A DNA stretch of 64,000 nt from Altererythrobacter aquiaggeris (lineage in GTDB: Bacteria; Pseudomonadota; Alphaproteobacteria; Sphingomonadales; Sphingomonadaceae), in assembly GCF_037154015.1 (NCBI RefSeq), contig NZ_JBANRL010000001.1:1612001-1676000 (forward strand), read 5' to 3'. Below, in pieces: positions 26,504 through 35,652 of this stretch. The first letter of the stretch is position 1. Every line of letters begins with the position of its first letter. Below the pieces are notes generated by a model. The model searched no databases. It was not told where the DNA came from and saw only the letters and a program-made list of their open reading frames with translations. A program made the position numbers and the translations under genes.

Positions 26504-29086
26504 TCAGTCCGCTTGCTCTTCGGCGGGCGCTTTCTTTTTGGCGGGCGCTTTCTTCTTTGCTGCCGGTTTTTTCTTGGCGGCAGCCTTCTTTTTGGCGGGA
26601 GCTTTTTTCTTGGGCGCGGCCTTCTTGCGCTTTTTCTTCACCGGTCCCTTGGCGACGCGGGCGTCGATCAGCCCGATGGCCTGTTCCTCGGTCACGTCTT
26701 CAGGCTTCATGTCGCGCGGGATCGTGGCGTTGGTGGTGCCGTCGGTAACGTAAGGACCATAGCGGCCCGGCAGCACCTTCATTTCGGCTTCGCTGACCGG
26801 ATGTTTGCCGAATGTCTTGATCGGTTCAGCCTTGGCGCGGGTGCCGCCCTTGCGATTGGCCGCCTCCGCCAGCAGCGTGACCGCGGCGTTCATGCCCGTG
26901 TCGAAGACATCGCGTGTGCTGGTCAGCTTGGCATATTTGCCGTCGTGCCGCAGATATGGACCATAGCGGCCGATATTGGCCTCAATCTCGTTGCCGGTTT
27001 CCGGGTGTGAGCCCACGATGCGCGGCAGATCGAGCAGTTTCAAAGCCCAGTCCAGATCGAAATCATCGAGGTCCTTGGGAATGCTGGCGCGCTTGGCGTC
27101 CTTGCCCTCGCCCAACTGGATATACGGGCCAAAGCGGCCCGTCTTGCGTTCCACTTCGAGGCCGCTGACGGGGTCTTTGCCCATCGACTGGTCATCGCTG
27201 CCATCTTCACCCTCGCCGCCCGGCTGCGCGAAACGGCGGGTAAATTTGCATTCGGGGTAATTCGAGCACGCGACAAATGCGCCATATTTACCGCCGCGAA
27301 GCGCCAGACGGCCAGCCTCGCATTTGGGGCACAGCCGCGGATCGCTGCCGTCTTCTTTGGGCGGGAACAGGTAATCGGACAGAAATTCGTCGAGGATTTC
27401 GCTGACTTCGGATGGTTTGAATTCCATCACTTCGTCGGATTTGGGTTTGAAATCCTTCCAGAATTCGGCGAGCAATTGCTTGTATTCGGCCTTGCCATCC
27501 GAAACCACATCAAGCTGGTCTTCCATCCCCGCGGTGAAATCATACGCGACATAGCGCGGGAAGAAGCGTTCGAGGAAGCTGGTAAGCAGCCGCCCGCTTT
27601 CCTCGGCAAAAAAGCGGTTCTTCTCCATCCGCACATAATCGCGGTCGCGGATGGTCTGGATGGTGCTGGCATAAGTGGACGGACGCCCGATGCCCAGCTC
27701 CTCCAGCCGTTTGACCAGACTGGCTTCGGAAAAACGCGGCGGCGGCTGGGTGAAATGCTGGTTTGCCTCCACACCGCGGCGATGCGGGGCATCACCCTTG
27801 GCCATATGCGGCAAAAGATTCGCATCGTCTTCGCTGTCGTCGCGGCCTTCTTCGTACACGGCCATAAAACCGGGAAATTTCACGACCTGGCCGGTCGCGC
27901 GCAATTCGTGAAGGCCGGTGGGATCGCGCAGGGTCACCGCAGTGCGCTCAAGCCGGGCGCTGGACATCTGGCTGGCCATGGCGCGTTTGAAAATCAGCGA
28001 ATACAGCTTGGCCTCGTCGCCGCTGCCCTTGCGGTCGATCTTGAAGCTGGTTGGCCGGATCGCTTCGTGAGCTTCTTGTGCGTTCTTGGCCTTGGTGGCG
28101 TAAAAACGCGCCTTTTGCGGCACGTAATTGCCATCGTACCGCTCGGCAATGGCGCTGCGTGCGGCATCGATCGCACTGCCATCCATCTGCACACCGTCGG
28201 TCCGCATATAAGTGATCGCGCCCGCTTCGTACAAATTCTGCGCCAGCCGCATCGTGTGGCTGGCCGAAAAACCCAGCTTGCGCGAAGCCTCCTGCTGCAG
28301 CGTCGAGGTGGTGAATGGCGGCGAGGGATTACGCGTGAGCGGCTTGGTATCAACGTCCTCGACAGTGAAGCGCGAACCTTCGACGGCGGCCTTGGCCTTC
28401 ATCGCGGAGCCTTCTTCGCCCAGGGTCATCTTGTCGATCTTGTCGCCGGCGAATTTGACCATACGCGCATCGAATTGCGTGCCGTCCTGTTCGTATCGGG
28501 CGACAATCGACCAATATTCCTGCGGCTTAAAGGCTTCGATTTCTTTCTCGCGATCAACGACAATCCGCAAGGCGACCGACTGGACGCGGCCGGCCGATTT
28601 CGCGCCCGGCAATTTGCGCCACAAGACGGGGCTGAGCGTAAAGCCGAACAGATAATCGAGCGCGCGGCGCGCCAGATAGGCGTCGATCAGATCCATATCC
28701 AGCCCGCGCGGAGACTTCATCGCTTCGGTGACGGCGGCTTTGGTAATCGCGTTGAAGGTCACACGGTCAACCACCGCCGGCAGCGCCTTTCGCTTGCGGA
28801 GCAGTTCCTGAACGTGCCAGCTGATTGCCTCGCCTTCGCGGTCAGGGTCAGTTGCCAGAATCAGACGGTCGGCGGATTTGGCCGCATCGGTGATTGCTTT
28901 CACCTGTTTCTGCTTGTCGCGATACATCTCCCAATCCATCGCGAAATCCTCGTCAGGACGCACGCTGCCATCTTTGGGCGGCAGGTCGCGGACGTGGCCG
29001 TATGAAGCGAGGACCTTGAAGCCCTTGCCCAGATAATTCTCGATGGTTTTCGCCTTGGCGGGCGATTCGACGATAACAAGCTGCAT
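26504..29086 (-). CDS. topA: DNA topoisomerase I
   Basis: An 860-residue type IA topoisomerase. N-terminal Toprim domain (VIVESPAKAKTIENYLG, DPDREGEAISWH), active-site tyrosine in AITYMRTDGVQM, a C4 zinc-binding module (CPKCEAGRL to CSNYPECKF), two or three TopA C-terminal repeats (GRFGPYIQLG, GRYGPYLRHD, GRYGPYVTDG) and a final lysine/alanine-rich tail of about 45 residues made of KKKAPAKKKAA-like repeats, as in many alphaproteobacteria. It relaxes negative supercoils. The gene stands apart, with a 12-bp palindrome just upstream. Confidence 0.96.
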   Translation of the reverse strand: MQLVIVESPAKAKTIENYLGKGFKVLASYGHVRDLPPKDGSVRPDEDFAMDWEMYRDKQKQVKAITDAAKSADRLILATDPDREGEAISWHVQELLRKRKALPAVVDRVTFNAITKAAVTEAMKSPRGLDMDLIDAYLARRALDYLFGFTLSPVLWRKLPGAKSAGRVQSVALRIVVDREKEIEAFKPQEYWSIVARYEQDGTQFDARMVKFAGDKIDKMTLGEEGSAMKAKAAVEGSRFTVEDVDTKPLTRNPSPPFTTSTLQQEASRKLGFSASHTMRLAQNLYEAGAITYMRTDGVQMDGSAIDAARSAIAERYDGNYVPQKARFYATKAKNAQEAHEAIRPTSFKIDRKGSGDEAKLYSLIFKRAMASQMSSARLERTAVTLRDPTGLHELRATGQVVKFPGFMAVYEEGRDDSEDDANLLPHMAKGDAPHRRGVEANQHFTQPPPRFSEASLVKRLEELGIGRPSTYASTIQTIRDRDYVRMEKNRFFAEESGRLLTSFLERFFPRYVAYDFTAGMEDQLDVVSDGKAEYKQLLAEFWKDFKPKSDEVMEFKPSEVSEILDEFLSDYLFPPKEDGSDPRLCPKCEAGRLALRGGKYGAFVACSNYPECKFTRRFAQPGGEGEDGSDDQSMGKDPVSGLEVERKTGRFGPYIQLGEGKDAKRASIPKDLDDFDLDWALKLLDLPRIVGSHPETGNEIEANIGRYGPYLRHDGKYAKLTSTRDVFDTGMNAAVTLLAEAANRKGGTRAKAEPIKTFGKHPVSEAEMKVLPGRYGPYVTDGTTNATIPRDMKPEDVTEEQAIGLIDARVAKGPVKKKRKKAAPKKKAPAKKKAAAKKKPAAKKKAPAKKKAPAEEQAD

Positions 29087-29106
29087 GGTAATTCGGATTT
29101 TTCCTT

Positions 29107-29118
29107 ACGTGTACACGT
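29107..29118. promoter_or_regulatory. 12-bp perfect palindrome upstream of topA
   Basis: ACGTGTACACGT reads the same on both strands and ends 21 bases before the topA start codon; a second small palindrome GTGCAC overlaps its right edge. The position fits an operator or promoter-proximal binding site. No regulator can be named from the sequence. Confidence 0.45.
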
Positions 29119-29221
29119 GCACGCGAGAGTGGAACCGGGCGTAATGGCGCGTCAAGCCCGCGGTGTTTGGCAGCGCATATGGTGGCTTTTCTGCGGTTTC
29201 GCCACCCCGTTCTTGTTTCGC

Positions 29222-30346
29222 TCAGCCAATCAGGCTGACCCGCCCTGCCGCGTGTCTGACCAGTTGTCCCGTGATTTCAAGCTCCAGCAGCGCCATCTGC
29301 ACCGCTGCGGCGCCGGCCTGTGACTGGCGGATCAACTCGTCAACGCCGATCGGCGCGGTTGTCAGCATGCTTGCGAGATCGGCGGGTTCGGCAGCTTCGG
29401 AATCGGCGAAATTCTCTCCCGGATTGTAGCCGAAGTCTTGCGCTTCACAGAAGGAACTGCGCGGCCCACCCTCAAAGCCCGACATGAGTTCAATGACGTC
29501 GTCGGGTGATTGGACCAGCACTGCTCCGTCGCGGATCAGCTGGTTGCAGCCCTGGCTTCGCGCGTCCAGCGGGCTGCCGGGGATCGCCATAATCTCGCGT
29601 CCGCTTTCCCCCGCGAGCCGCGCGGTGATAAGCGAGCCTGATTTCGGCGCAGCCTCGACCACCAGCGTTCCCGCAGCCAGACCGGCAATAATGCGGTTGC
29701 GGCTGGGAAAATGGCTCCCGCGCGGTTCGGTGCCGGGTGGCTGTTCGGCGATCAGGAAACCCTCGCTCGCGATCTGTTCCTGCAACGCGGAATGCTGCGG
29801 GGGGTAGGCGATATCGATACCACTGGCGATCACACCGATGGTCGCCGGCATGGCGCCCTGATGCGCGCTGCCGTCAATCCCGCGCGCAAGTCCCGAAACT
29901 ATTACAAACCCTGCATCAGCCAGCGCCTGGGCAAAATCGCGCGCCAGTTTGACCGCCGCGGCAGAGGCGTTTCGCGCACCGACCATTGCGACGCAGGGTC
30001 TGGCCGCCAGGGACGCATCACCGCGGATGGTGATTATGGGCGGGGCGCTGTCAATCTGGCCCAGCAATGCGGGATACTCCGCCATATCGTGGAACAGATA
30101 ACGCGCACCCGCTTTGCGCACTTCGCCAATTTCGCGTTCGATCTGGTCTTTGGCAGCGGCACGGTATTCTCGCTTGCCCCTGGCGGCCAGATCGGGAAGC
30201 GCACCAAGCGCCTGTGCTGCACTGCCAAACCGGCGGATCAGCTGGGCATAGCTTACCGGCCCGATATTTGGCGAGCGTAGCAGCCTGATGCGGGCAAAAG
30301 CCTCGTCCTGGGTCAGTCCCGTTTTTGAGTCCGCAGCAGGCTTCAC
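29222..30346 (-). CDS. dprA: DNA-processing protein DprA
   Basis: A 374-residue DprA. A short N-terminal helical domain (RLLRSPNIGPVSYAQLIRRFG) precedes the Rossmann-like core (MVGARNASAAAVKLA, VSGLARGIDGSAHQGA, FPSRNRIIAGLAAGTLVVEA, GSPLDARSQGCNQLIRDGA), and a winged-helix-like C-terminus follows. It loads RecA onto incoming single-stranded DNA during transformation. The start is the GTG at 30346, overlapping the plsY stop (GTGA); the longer frame to 30580 is antisense-like sequence within plsY. Confidence 0.92.
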   Translation of the reverse strand: MKPAADSKTGLTQDEAFARIRLLRSPNIGPVSYAQLIRRFGSAAQALGALPDLAARGKREYRAAAKDQIEREIGEVRKAGARYLFHDMAEYPALLGQIDSAPPIITIRGDASLAARPCVAMVGARNASAAAVKLARDFAQALADAGFVIVSGLARGIDGSAHQGAMPATIGVIASGIDIAYPPQHSALQEQIASEGFLIAEQPPGTEPRGSHFPSRNRIIAGLAAGTLVVEAAPKSGSLITARLAGESGREIMAIPGSPLDARSQGCNQLIRDGAVLVQSPDDVIELMSGFEGGPRSSFCEAQDFGYNPGENFADSEAAEPADLASMLTTAPIGVDELIRQSQAGAAAVQMALLELEITGQLVRHAAGRVSLIG

Positions 30347-30924
30347 TTCTTGCTGCCGACCTTTGGTTCGGTTCCGGCCCGCAGGCGTGCAATGTTTTCG
30401 CGGTGCAGCCACAGGATCAGCGCGGCGATCGCCGTAAGAACCGGGACAAGGCCCGGAAATCCGAAGGCAAAAGCGGCGATGGGCGCAGCCACGGCGGCTG
30501 TCATTCCGGCAAGCGATGAAAAACGCATGATCGCCAGCATTCCAATCCAGACCGCCGCATATACCGCGCCGATCTGCCATGCCAGTGCGAAACAGACTCC
30601 GGCCAGCGTGGCCACACCTTTACCGCCCTTGAATTTTAGCCAGACCGGAAAACAATGCCCCAAGATCGCGCCCAGCGCAGCAAAGCCGGCAACATCGGGC
30701 AGCCACGCCCACGCCAGCGCAACCGGTGCAAAACCCTTCGCCAGATCAAGCATCAGCGTCGCCGCTGCCAGCGCTTTGTTACCTGTGCGAAGGACGTTGG
30801 TCGCACCGATGTTGCCCGAACCGATGTTACGGACATCGCCCAGCCCGGCAATCCGCGTCAGCAGCAGCCCGAACGGCACCGAGCCAAATGCGTAACCGAG
30901 CAAGCTGGCGAAAATCCAATCCAT
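30343..30924 (-). CDS. plsY: Glycerol-3-phosphate acyltransferase PlsY
   Basis: A 193-residue polytopic membrane protein with about five transmembrane helices and the three PlsY motifs: GSVPFGLLL, GNIGATNVLR-TGNK, and KFKGGKGVAT. It uses acyl-phosphate to acylate sn-glycerol-3-phosphate, the first committed phospholipid step. AGGAAG lies five bases before the ATG. It is coupled to dprA by a four-base overlap and divergent from murI. Confidence 0.95.
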   Translation of the reverse strand: MDWIFASLLGYAFGSVPFGLLLTRIAGLGDVRNIGSGNIGATNVLRTGNKALAAATLMLDLAKGFAPVALAWAWLPDVAGFAALGAILGHCFPVWLKFKGGKGVATLAGVCFALAWQIGAVYAAVWIGMLAIMRFSSLAGMTAAVAAPIAAFAFGFPGLVPVLTAIAALILWLHRENIARLRAGTEPKVGSKK

Positions 30925-31006
30925 TTCAGCTTCCTATAGTCAGACTGCGGCATTGTCGAAGGCATCTCTTCCTTTTTGCGCGACAATGGTGGATTAACCG
31001 CGGCCG

Positions 31007-31801
31007 ATGAAACCTGCCGATCCCATTCTGATTTTCGATTCCGGTGTGGGCGGGCTTAGCATACTGGCCGAAGTTCGCCGGATTTTGCCCGGCGCGCCGA
31101 TCGTCTATGCGGCAGACATGGCGGCACTGCCTTATGGCGAAAAATCGGAGGCCGAACTGGCAGCCCGCGTACCGGCCTTGCTGGGCCGGATGGTGGAAAG
31201 GTTTCGCCCGCGCCTCGTCACGATTGCGTGCAACACCGCATCGACAATTGCGCTGGCGGCTGTTCGCGAGGCGCTGGACGTGCCGGTTGTGGGGACAGTC
31301 CCGGCGATCAAGCCCGCCGCTGCCATGACCAAAACCGGCACCATCGGGCTGCTGGGGACAGCGGCGACCATTCGCCAAAGCTACGTCGATAATCTGGAAC
31401 GTGAATTTGCGAACGGCAAGAAACTGCTGCGCCATGCAGCACCCGAACTGGTCGGCGCTGCCGAGGCAAAACTGCGCGGACAGCGGGTGCTGGATAGCGC
31501 GGTCGAGTCGGCAGTGGCGGGCCTGCGAGCGCAGGTTGGCGGCGCGGATATCGACACGGTTGTGCTCGCGTGCACACATTTTCCGCTGCTGGTAACCGAG
31601 TTAGCCGATAAGTTTGGCCGCGATGTCCGGTTTGTGGACGGTGCCTGCGGCATTGCAAGGCGAATTGCGTATTTGACGCAAGATCAGGTTTTCAAAAGAG
31701 AAAGTCCCGATTTTATGGTCGTTACCGGGGATAAGGAAGGGCTGCACGATTTGATGCCGGCACTCGAAAGCTACGGATTGGCCGAAATCCGGCGCTTTTG
31801 A
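31007..31801 (+). CDS. murI: Glutamate racemase
   Basis: A 264-residue racemase. FDSGVGGLSIL, the first catalytic cysteine in TIACNTAST and the second in VLACTHFPLL are all present. It makes D-glutamate for peptidoglycan in the cytoplasm. In the 82-base divergent region with plsY there is an 8-bp inverted repeat CATTGTCG/CGACAATG (30951-30958 and 30981-30988) of unknown role. Confidence 0.95.
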   Translation: MKPADPILIFDSGVGGLSILAEVRRILPGAPIVYAADMAALPYGEKSEAELAARVPALLGRMVERFRPRLVTIACNTASTIALAAVREALDVPVVGTVPAIKPAAAMTKTGTIGLLGTAATIRQSYVDNLEREFANGKKLLRHAAPELVGAAEAKLRGQRVLDSAVESAVAGLRAQVGGADIDTVVLACTHFPLLVTELADKFGRDVRFVDGACGIARRIAYLTQDQVFKRESPDFMVVTGDKEGLHDLMPALESYGLAEIRRF

Positions 31802-31902
31802 TGCGAATCATTCGCAAAGACTAGCCTTTCAAACCTGATTATGGGCCGTTATGGCCTGTTTGAATGCCGTCAGGAAGGCGGCGAAGCAGTTGGCGATAAT
31901 CG

Positions 31903-33123
31903 TTGAACTACGACCAGATATTCGATCAGGCGATTGACCGGCTCCACGCCGAAGGCCGCTACCGTGTCTTTATCGACATTATGCGCAACAAGGGCGCCTA
32001 TCCCAACGCGCGCTGTTTTCATGGTCATAACGGGCCCAAACCGATCACCGTCTGGTGCAGCAACGATTATCTCGCGATGGGTCAGCACCCGGATGTAATC
32101 AAGGCGATGGAAGACGCGCTTCACGATGTCGGCGCAGGATCGGGCGGGACCAGAAATATCGGTGGTAACACCCATTTTCACGTCCAGCTCGAGGAAGAAC
32201 TCGCCGATCTGCACGGCAAAGAAGGCGCGCTGCTGTTCACCAGCGGCTATGTCTCGAACGACGCGACACTTTCGACGCTGGCAAAACTTCTGCCGGGCTG
32301 TGTCATATTCTCCGATGAACTGAACCACGCCAGCATGATCGCGGGTATCCGCAATTCCGGCTGCGAAAAGCAGGTCTGGCGCCACAATGATCTGGAACAT
32401 CTCGAAGAATTGCTGGCTGCGCAGGATGCAGAAACGCCCAAGCTGATTGCCTTTGAAAGCGTTTATTCGATGGACGGCGATGTCGCACCGATCCATGCGA
32501 TCTGCGATCTGGCCGACAAGTATAACGCCCTTACCTACATCGACGAAGTTCATGCGGTCGGCATGTACGGCAAACGCGGCGGCGGTATTTCCGAACGCGA
32601 TGATGCGGCCGACCGGATCAATATTATCGAAGGTACGCTGGGCAAGGCTTTCGGCGTGATGGGCGGATATATCGCTGCCGACAGCAAGATTATCGATGTA
32701 ATCCGTTCTTACGCGCCCGGGTTCATTTTCACCACCTCGCTCAGTCCGGTTCTGGTTGCGGGAGTGCTGGCATCGGTGCGCCATCTGAAAAACTCCAGTG
32801 CCGAGCGCGAAGCACAGCAAGCCAATGCGGCACTGCTGAAACGGATATTCCGCGATGCCGGCCTGCCGGTGATGGATTCGACCACACATATCGTACCGGT
32901 GATGGTTGGCGATCCGGTCCGCGCCAAGAAAATCAGCGATATTCTGCTGGCTGAATACGGGGTCTATGTGCAGCCGATCAATTTCCCGACCGTCCCGCGC
33001 GGGACGGAGCGGCTGCGCTTCACCCCCGGCCCCGCGCACACCGAAGCCATGATGATCGAGTTGGCGAAGGCGCTGGTCGAAATCTGGGACAGAATGGATC
33101 TGGAACTGCGCCAGGCGGCGTAA
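31903..33123 (+). CDS. hemA: 5-aminolevulinate synthase
   Basis: A 406-residue ALAS (C4 pathway), the alphaproteobacterial route to haem. It carries the glycine/succinyl-CoA region [34 protein letters not shown] and the PLP lysine in [12 protein letters not shown] (near residue 248). The start is a TTG at 31903 giving [14 protein letters not shown], the usual alphaproteobacterial N-terminus; no close Shine-Dalgarno is seen, so weak initiation may limit expression. Confidence 0.95.
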   Translation: MNYDQIFDQAIDRLHAEGRYRVFIDIMRNKGAYPNARCFHGHNGPKPITVWCSNDYLAMGQHPDVIKAMEDALHDVGAGSGGTRNIGGNTHFHVQLEEELADLHGKEGALLFTSGYVSNDATLSTLAKLLPGCVIFSDELNHASMIAGIRNSGCEKQVWRHNDLEHLEELLAAQDAETPKLIAFESVYSMDGDVAPIHAICDLADKYNALTYIDEVHAVGMYGKRGGGISERDDAADRINIIEGTLGKAFGVMGGYIAADSKIIDVIRSYAPGFIFTTSLSPVLVAGVLASVRHLKNSSAEREAQQANAALLKRIFRDAGLPVMDSTTHIVPVMVGDPVRAKKISDILLAEYGVYVQPINFPTVPRGTERLRFTPGPAHTEAMMIELAKALVEIWDRMDLELRQAA

Positions 33124-33432
33124 CGCATCGCGCATCTTGCTATCGCCGCTACCACTCACGTATTTTTAGCCAAGCTGAAAGCCGGCCCGCCCCGCCCTGC
33201 CGGGGCGCACCGCACCGGGCCTGGATTGCGTGATAAGTATCACAATTGGCGGGGCTTTAAGGTTAATCGGAAGCCCCCTTTCTGCCCCGCGTACCCGCGC
33301 CGGAAAGCGCGGCTGGCCGGCGCGCGAAGGTTGCTTTCCATCCGAAAAATCAGAAGTATTATCTCCTTGTTTACCATAGGTCGTCATAACCGCGTCTCCA
33401 GAGATTTTTATCGAGAGCCCGAGTAACGCGAC
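33124..33432. other. Intergenic region between hemA and the GGDEF-EAL gene (309 bases)
   Basis: No gene is supported here. A GC hairpin GCCCCG-CCCTGC-CGGGGC (33189-33206) occurs but lacks a T-run, and a small dyad GTGATA-AGTATCAC lies near 33230. The downstream gene probably has its promoter in the A/T-richer part around 33340-33400. Confidence 0.5.
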
Positions 33433-35652
33433 ATGGCCGTCAGAGATCTGATACAAGGATTATCCAACCGGATCAGTGCTCCGGTCGATCCGAAGTGTGC
33501 CGTCCAGAACATGGTCATCGATTCCAAGCTTCGGCTCGAAGTGCTTGACGAATTCGAACAGGCGTCAATCGGCTGGATATGGGCAACCGATGCTGATGGA
33601 AACCTGATTTACATGTCGCCCAATGCAGCGGAAAAACTTGGCCTGTCGATGAGCGAGCTGGTCGGTGAAACGCTGGTCGCGCTGTTTGAAACCGATACCG
33701 ACAATCCGGACGAACGATCAGACCGTCCGCTCAACTTCCAGATCAAGTCACGCAAGAAGATCCGCGACCTCACGGTGCGGTTCGCCTTGGGCAAATCAAA
33801 GCATGATGTCCGCCAGACCTGGTGGTCCATCAGCGGAAAAGCGACCTTTGACGCAAATGGCGAATTCAAGGGTTACCGCGGCAGCGCATATGACATCACG
33901 GTGGAATACGAGCAGAAGCTGGTCGATTCAAGACTGGCCGAATATGATTCGCTGACCGGGCTTGCCAACCGCCATTACATGAACCGCCGGCTTGACGGGT
34001 TGATCGCATCCTACCGGACATCCCGGCGGGCCTGCGCTCTGATGATGCTCGATCTCGACAAATTCAAACGCGTCAACGACACCATGGGCCACCCTGCCGG
34101 CGACGCCTTGCTGGTTCAGGTTGGCGAACGGCTGAAAAGCATTGTTGGCGATCGCGGGGAAGTCGGACGGCTGGGCGGCGATGAATTCCAGATCATCTTG
34201 CCCGATATCGACGATCGCGGCACGCTGGGTGAACTGGCCGACAAGATTATCCAGATCGTTTCGCAGCCTTATCCGATCGAGGAAAAACGCGCGATCATCG
34301 GTACCTCGGTCGGCATAGCCATCATGCCCTATGACGGTATCGAGCGTGAAGAAATGATCCGCGCATCCGATCTGGCGCTTTATGCCGCCAAGAATGGCGG
34401 GCGCGGACAGTTCCGCTTTTACTCGTCCGATCTCAAGGATGAGGAGGAGGAGCGCGACAGTCTGATCGATGATCTCAGGCTTGCGCTTCAGAACGATGAT
34501 CTGACGCTTCACTATCAGCCGGTTGTCCGCGCACAAGACAATACCGTGGTCTGCATCGAGGCGCTGATGCGCTGGACGCATCCCGAGCGCGGCTTTGTAA
34601 ACCCTGATGTTTTCATCCCCGTTGCGGAAGATTCCGATCTGATCAACGACCTTGGCGAATGGGCCATGATCAACGCCTGCAAGGATGCGTTGCAGTGGCC
34701 CGAACAGGTCCATGTCGCAGTGAACGTATCGGCGGTACAATTTGCCAACCCCGGATTTCCCGACGTCGTCGCCCGCGTACTGCGGGAGACTGAAATCGAT
34801 CCCGGCAGGCTGGAACTTGAGCTGACCGAGAGCATTTTTGTCGGCGATAACGAAACGACTGCGGCAATTTTCAGCTCGCTGAAAGAGCTGGGCATCCGTC
34901 TGGCGCTCGATGATTTCGGGACCGGATATTCTTCGCTCAGCTATTTGCGCGCCGCGCCGTTCGACAAGATCAAGGTTGACCGCAGCTTTGTCGAAACCTG
35001 TACGCAGAAAGACGAAAACAGCGCAAAAATCATCGCCGCGATCATCGGCCTCTCAAATGCTCTGGGCATGGAAACCACTGTCGAAGGTGTCGAGGCTTTC
35101 GATCAGTTGGAAGTCGTCCGCTCCAAAGGCGCCACGCTGATCCAGGGCTGGCTATATTGCAAAGCGCTACCGCAGGACCAGATTCTGCAGCGGATCGGTT
35201 CCGGCGAATTCAAGATCGAACCAAGCGGTCCCGATCGGCACCGCCCGGAACGCCGCTCGGTATTCCGCCGGATCGGCGTGATCCACGAAGATCATCGCTA
35301 CGAAGCGGTGATGCGCGATTTATCCAAAACAGGGACGCAGATCGAAGGTCTGGTCGGGGTTCCCAAAGACACACAGTTGGTGATCGATATGGGCGGCGGG
35401 CAGCTGGCAGTGGGCACGGTAACGCGCACCACCGACAAGACGATCGGCGTGGAATTCGAATCCGCATTGGTCAGCGATGGCGCGGGCGGGTTATGCACGC
35501 GCCACCGCGTATCGCCTTACGCGCTGGCGGCCGCGGGCATGCCGCTGGCTTCGCTTAATCAGGAAAAACAGTTTCCGCATGAACAAATGGGTGGCGGCGC
35601 GCCAAAAAGCAGCCCCCGGTTCATGCAGGTGCAAGTGGTAGGCGGCGCCTGA
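33433..35652 (+). CDS. PAS-GGDEF-EAL-PilZ cyclic-di-GMP protein
   Basis: A 739-residue multidomain protein. A PAS sensor (about residues 30-155, IGWIWATDADGNLIYMSP) is followed by a GGDEF domain with intact GGDEF at 248-252, an EAL domain with E376-A-L and the DDFGTGYSS and PFDKIKVDRSF motifs, and a C-terminal PilZ domain with R604xxxR608 and D629xSxxG634. The RxxD inhibition site normally five residues before GGDEF is absent (RGEV). It can in principle both make and hydrolyse cyclic-di-GMP and bind it through PilZ. No transmembrane segment is seen, so it is cytoplasmic. Its stop abuts that of the convergent decarboxylase. Confidence 0.93.
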   Translation: MAVRDLIQGLSNRISAPVDPKCAVQNMVIDSKLRLEVLDEFEQASIGWIWATDADGNLIYMSPNAAEKLGLSMSELVGETLVALFETDTDNPDERSDRPLNFQIKSRKKIRDLTVRFALGKSKHDVRQTWWSISGKATFDANGEFKGYRGSAYDITVEYEQKLVDSRLAEYDSLTGLANRHYMNRRLDGLIASYRTSRRACALMMLDLDKFKRVNDTMGHPAGDALLVQVGERLKSIVGDRGEVGRLGGDEFQIILPDIDDRGTLGELADKIIQIVSQPYPIEEKRAIIGTSVGIAIMPYDGIEREEMIRASDLALYAAKNGGRGQFRFYSSDLKDEEEERDSLIDDLRLALQNDDLTLHYQPVVRAQDNTVVCIEALMRWTHPERGFVNPDVFIPVAEDSDLINDLGEWAMINACKDALQWPEQVHVAVNVSAVQFANPGFPDVVARVLRETEIDPGRLELELTESIFVGDNETTAAIFSSLKELGIRLALDDFGTGYSSLSYLRAAPFDKIKVDRSFVETCTQKDENSAKIIAAIIGLSNALGMETTVEGVEAFDQLEVVRSKGATLIQGWLYCKALPQDQILQRIGSGEFKIEPSGPDRHRPERRSVFRRIGVIHEDHRYEAVMRDLSKTGTQIEGLVGVPKDTQLVIDMGGGQLAVGTVTRTTDKTIGVEFESALVSDGAGGLCTRHRVSPYALAAAGMPLASLNQEKQFPHEQMGGGAPKSSPRFMQVQVVGGA

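Noticed and set aside
27476-29005. Plus-strand open frame of 509 codons opposite topA
   Set aside because: Antisense shadow of a recognised topoisomerase; no start signal or motif.
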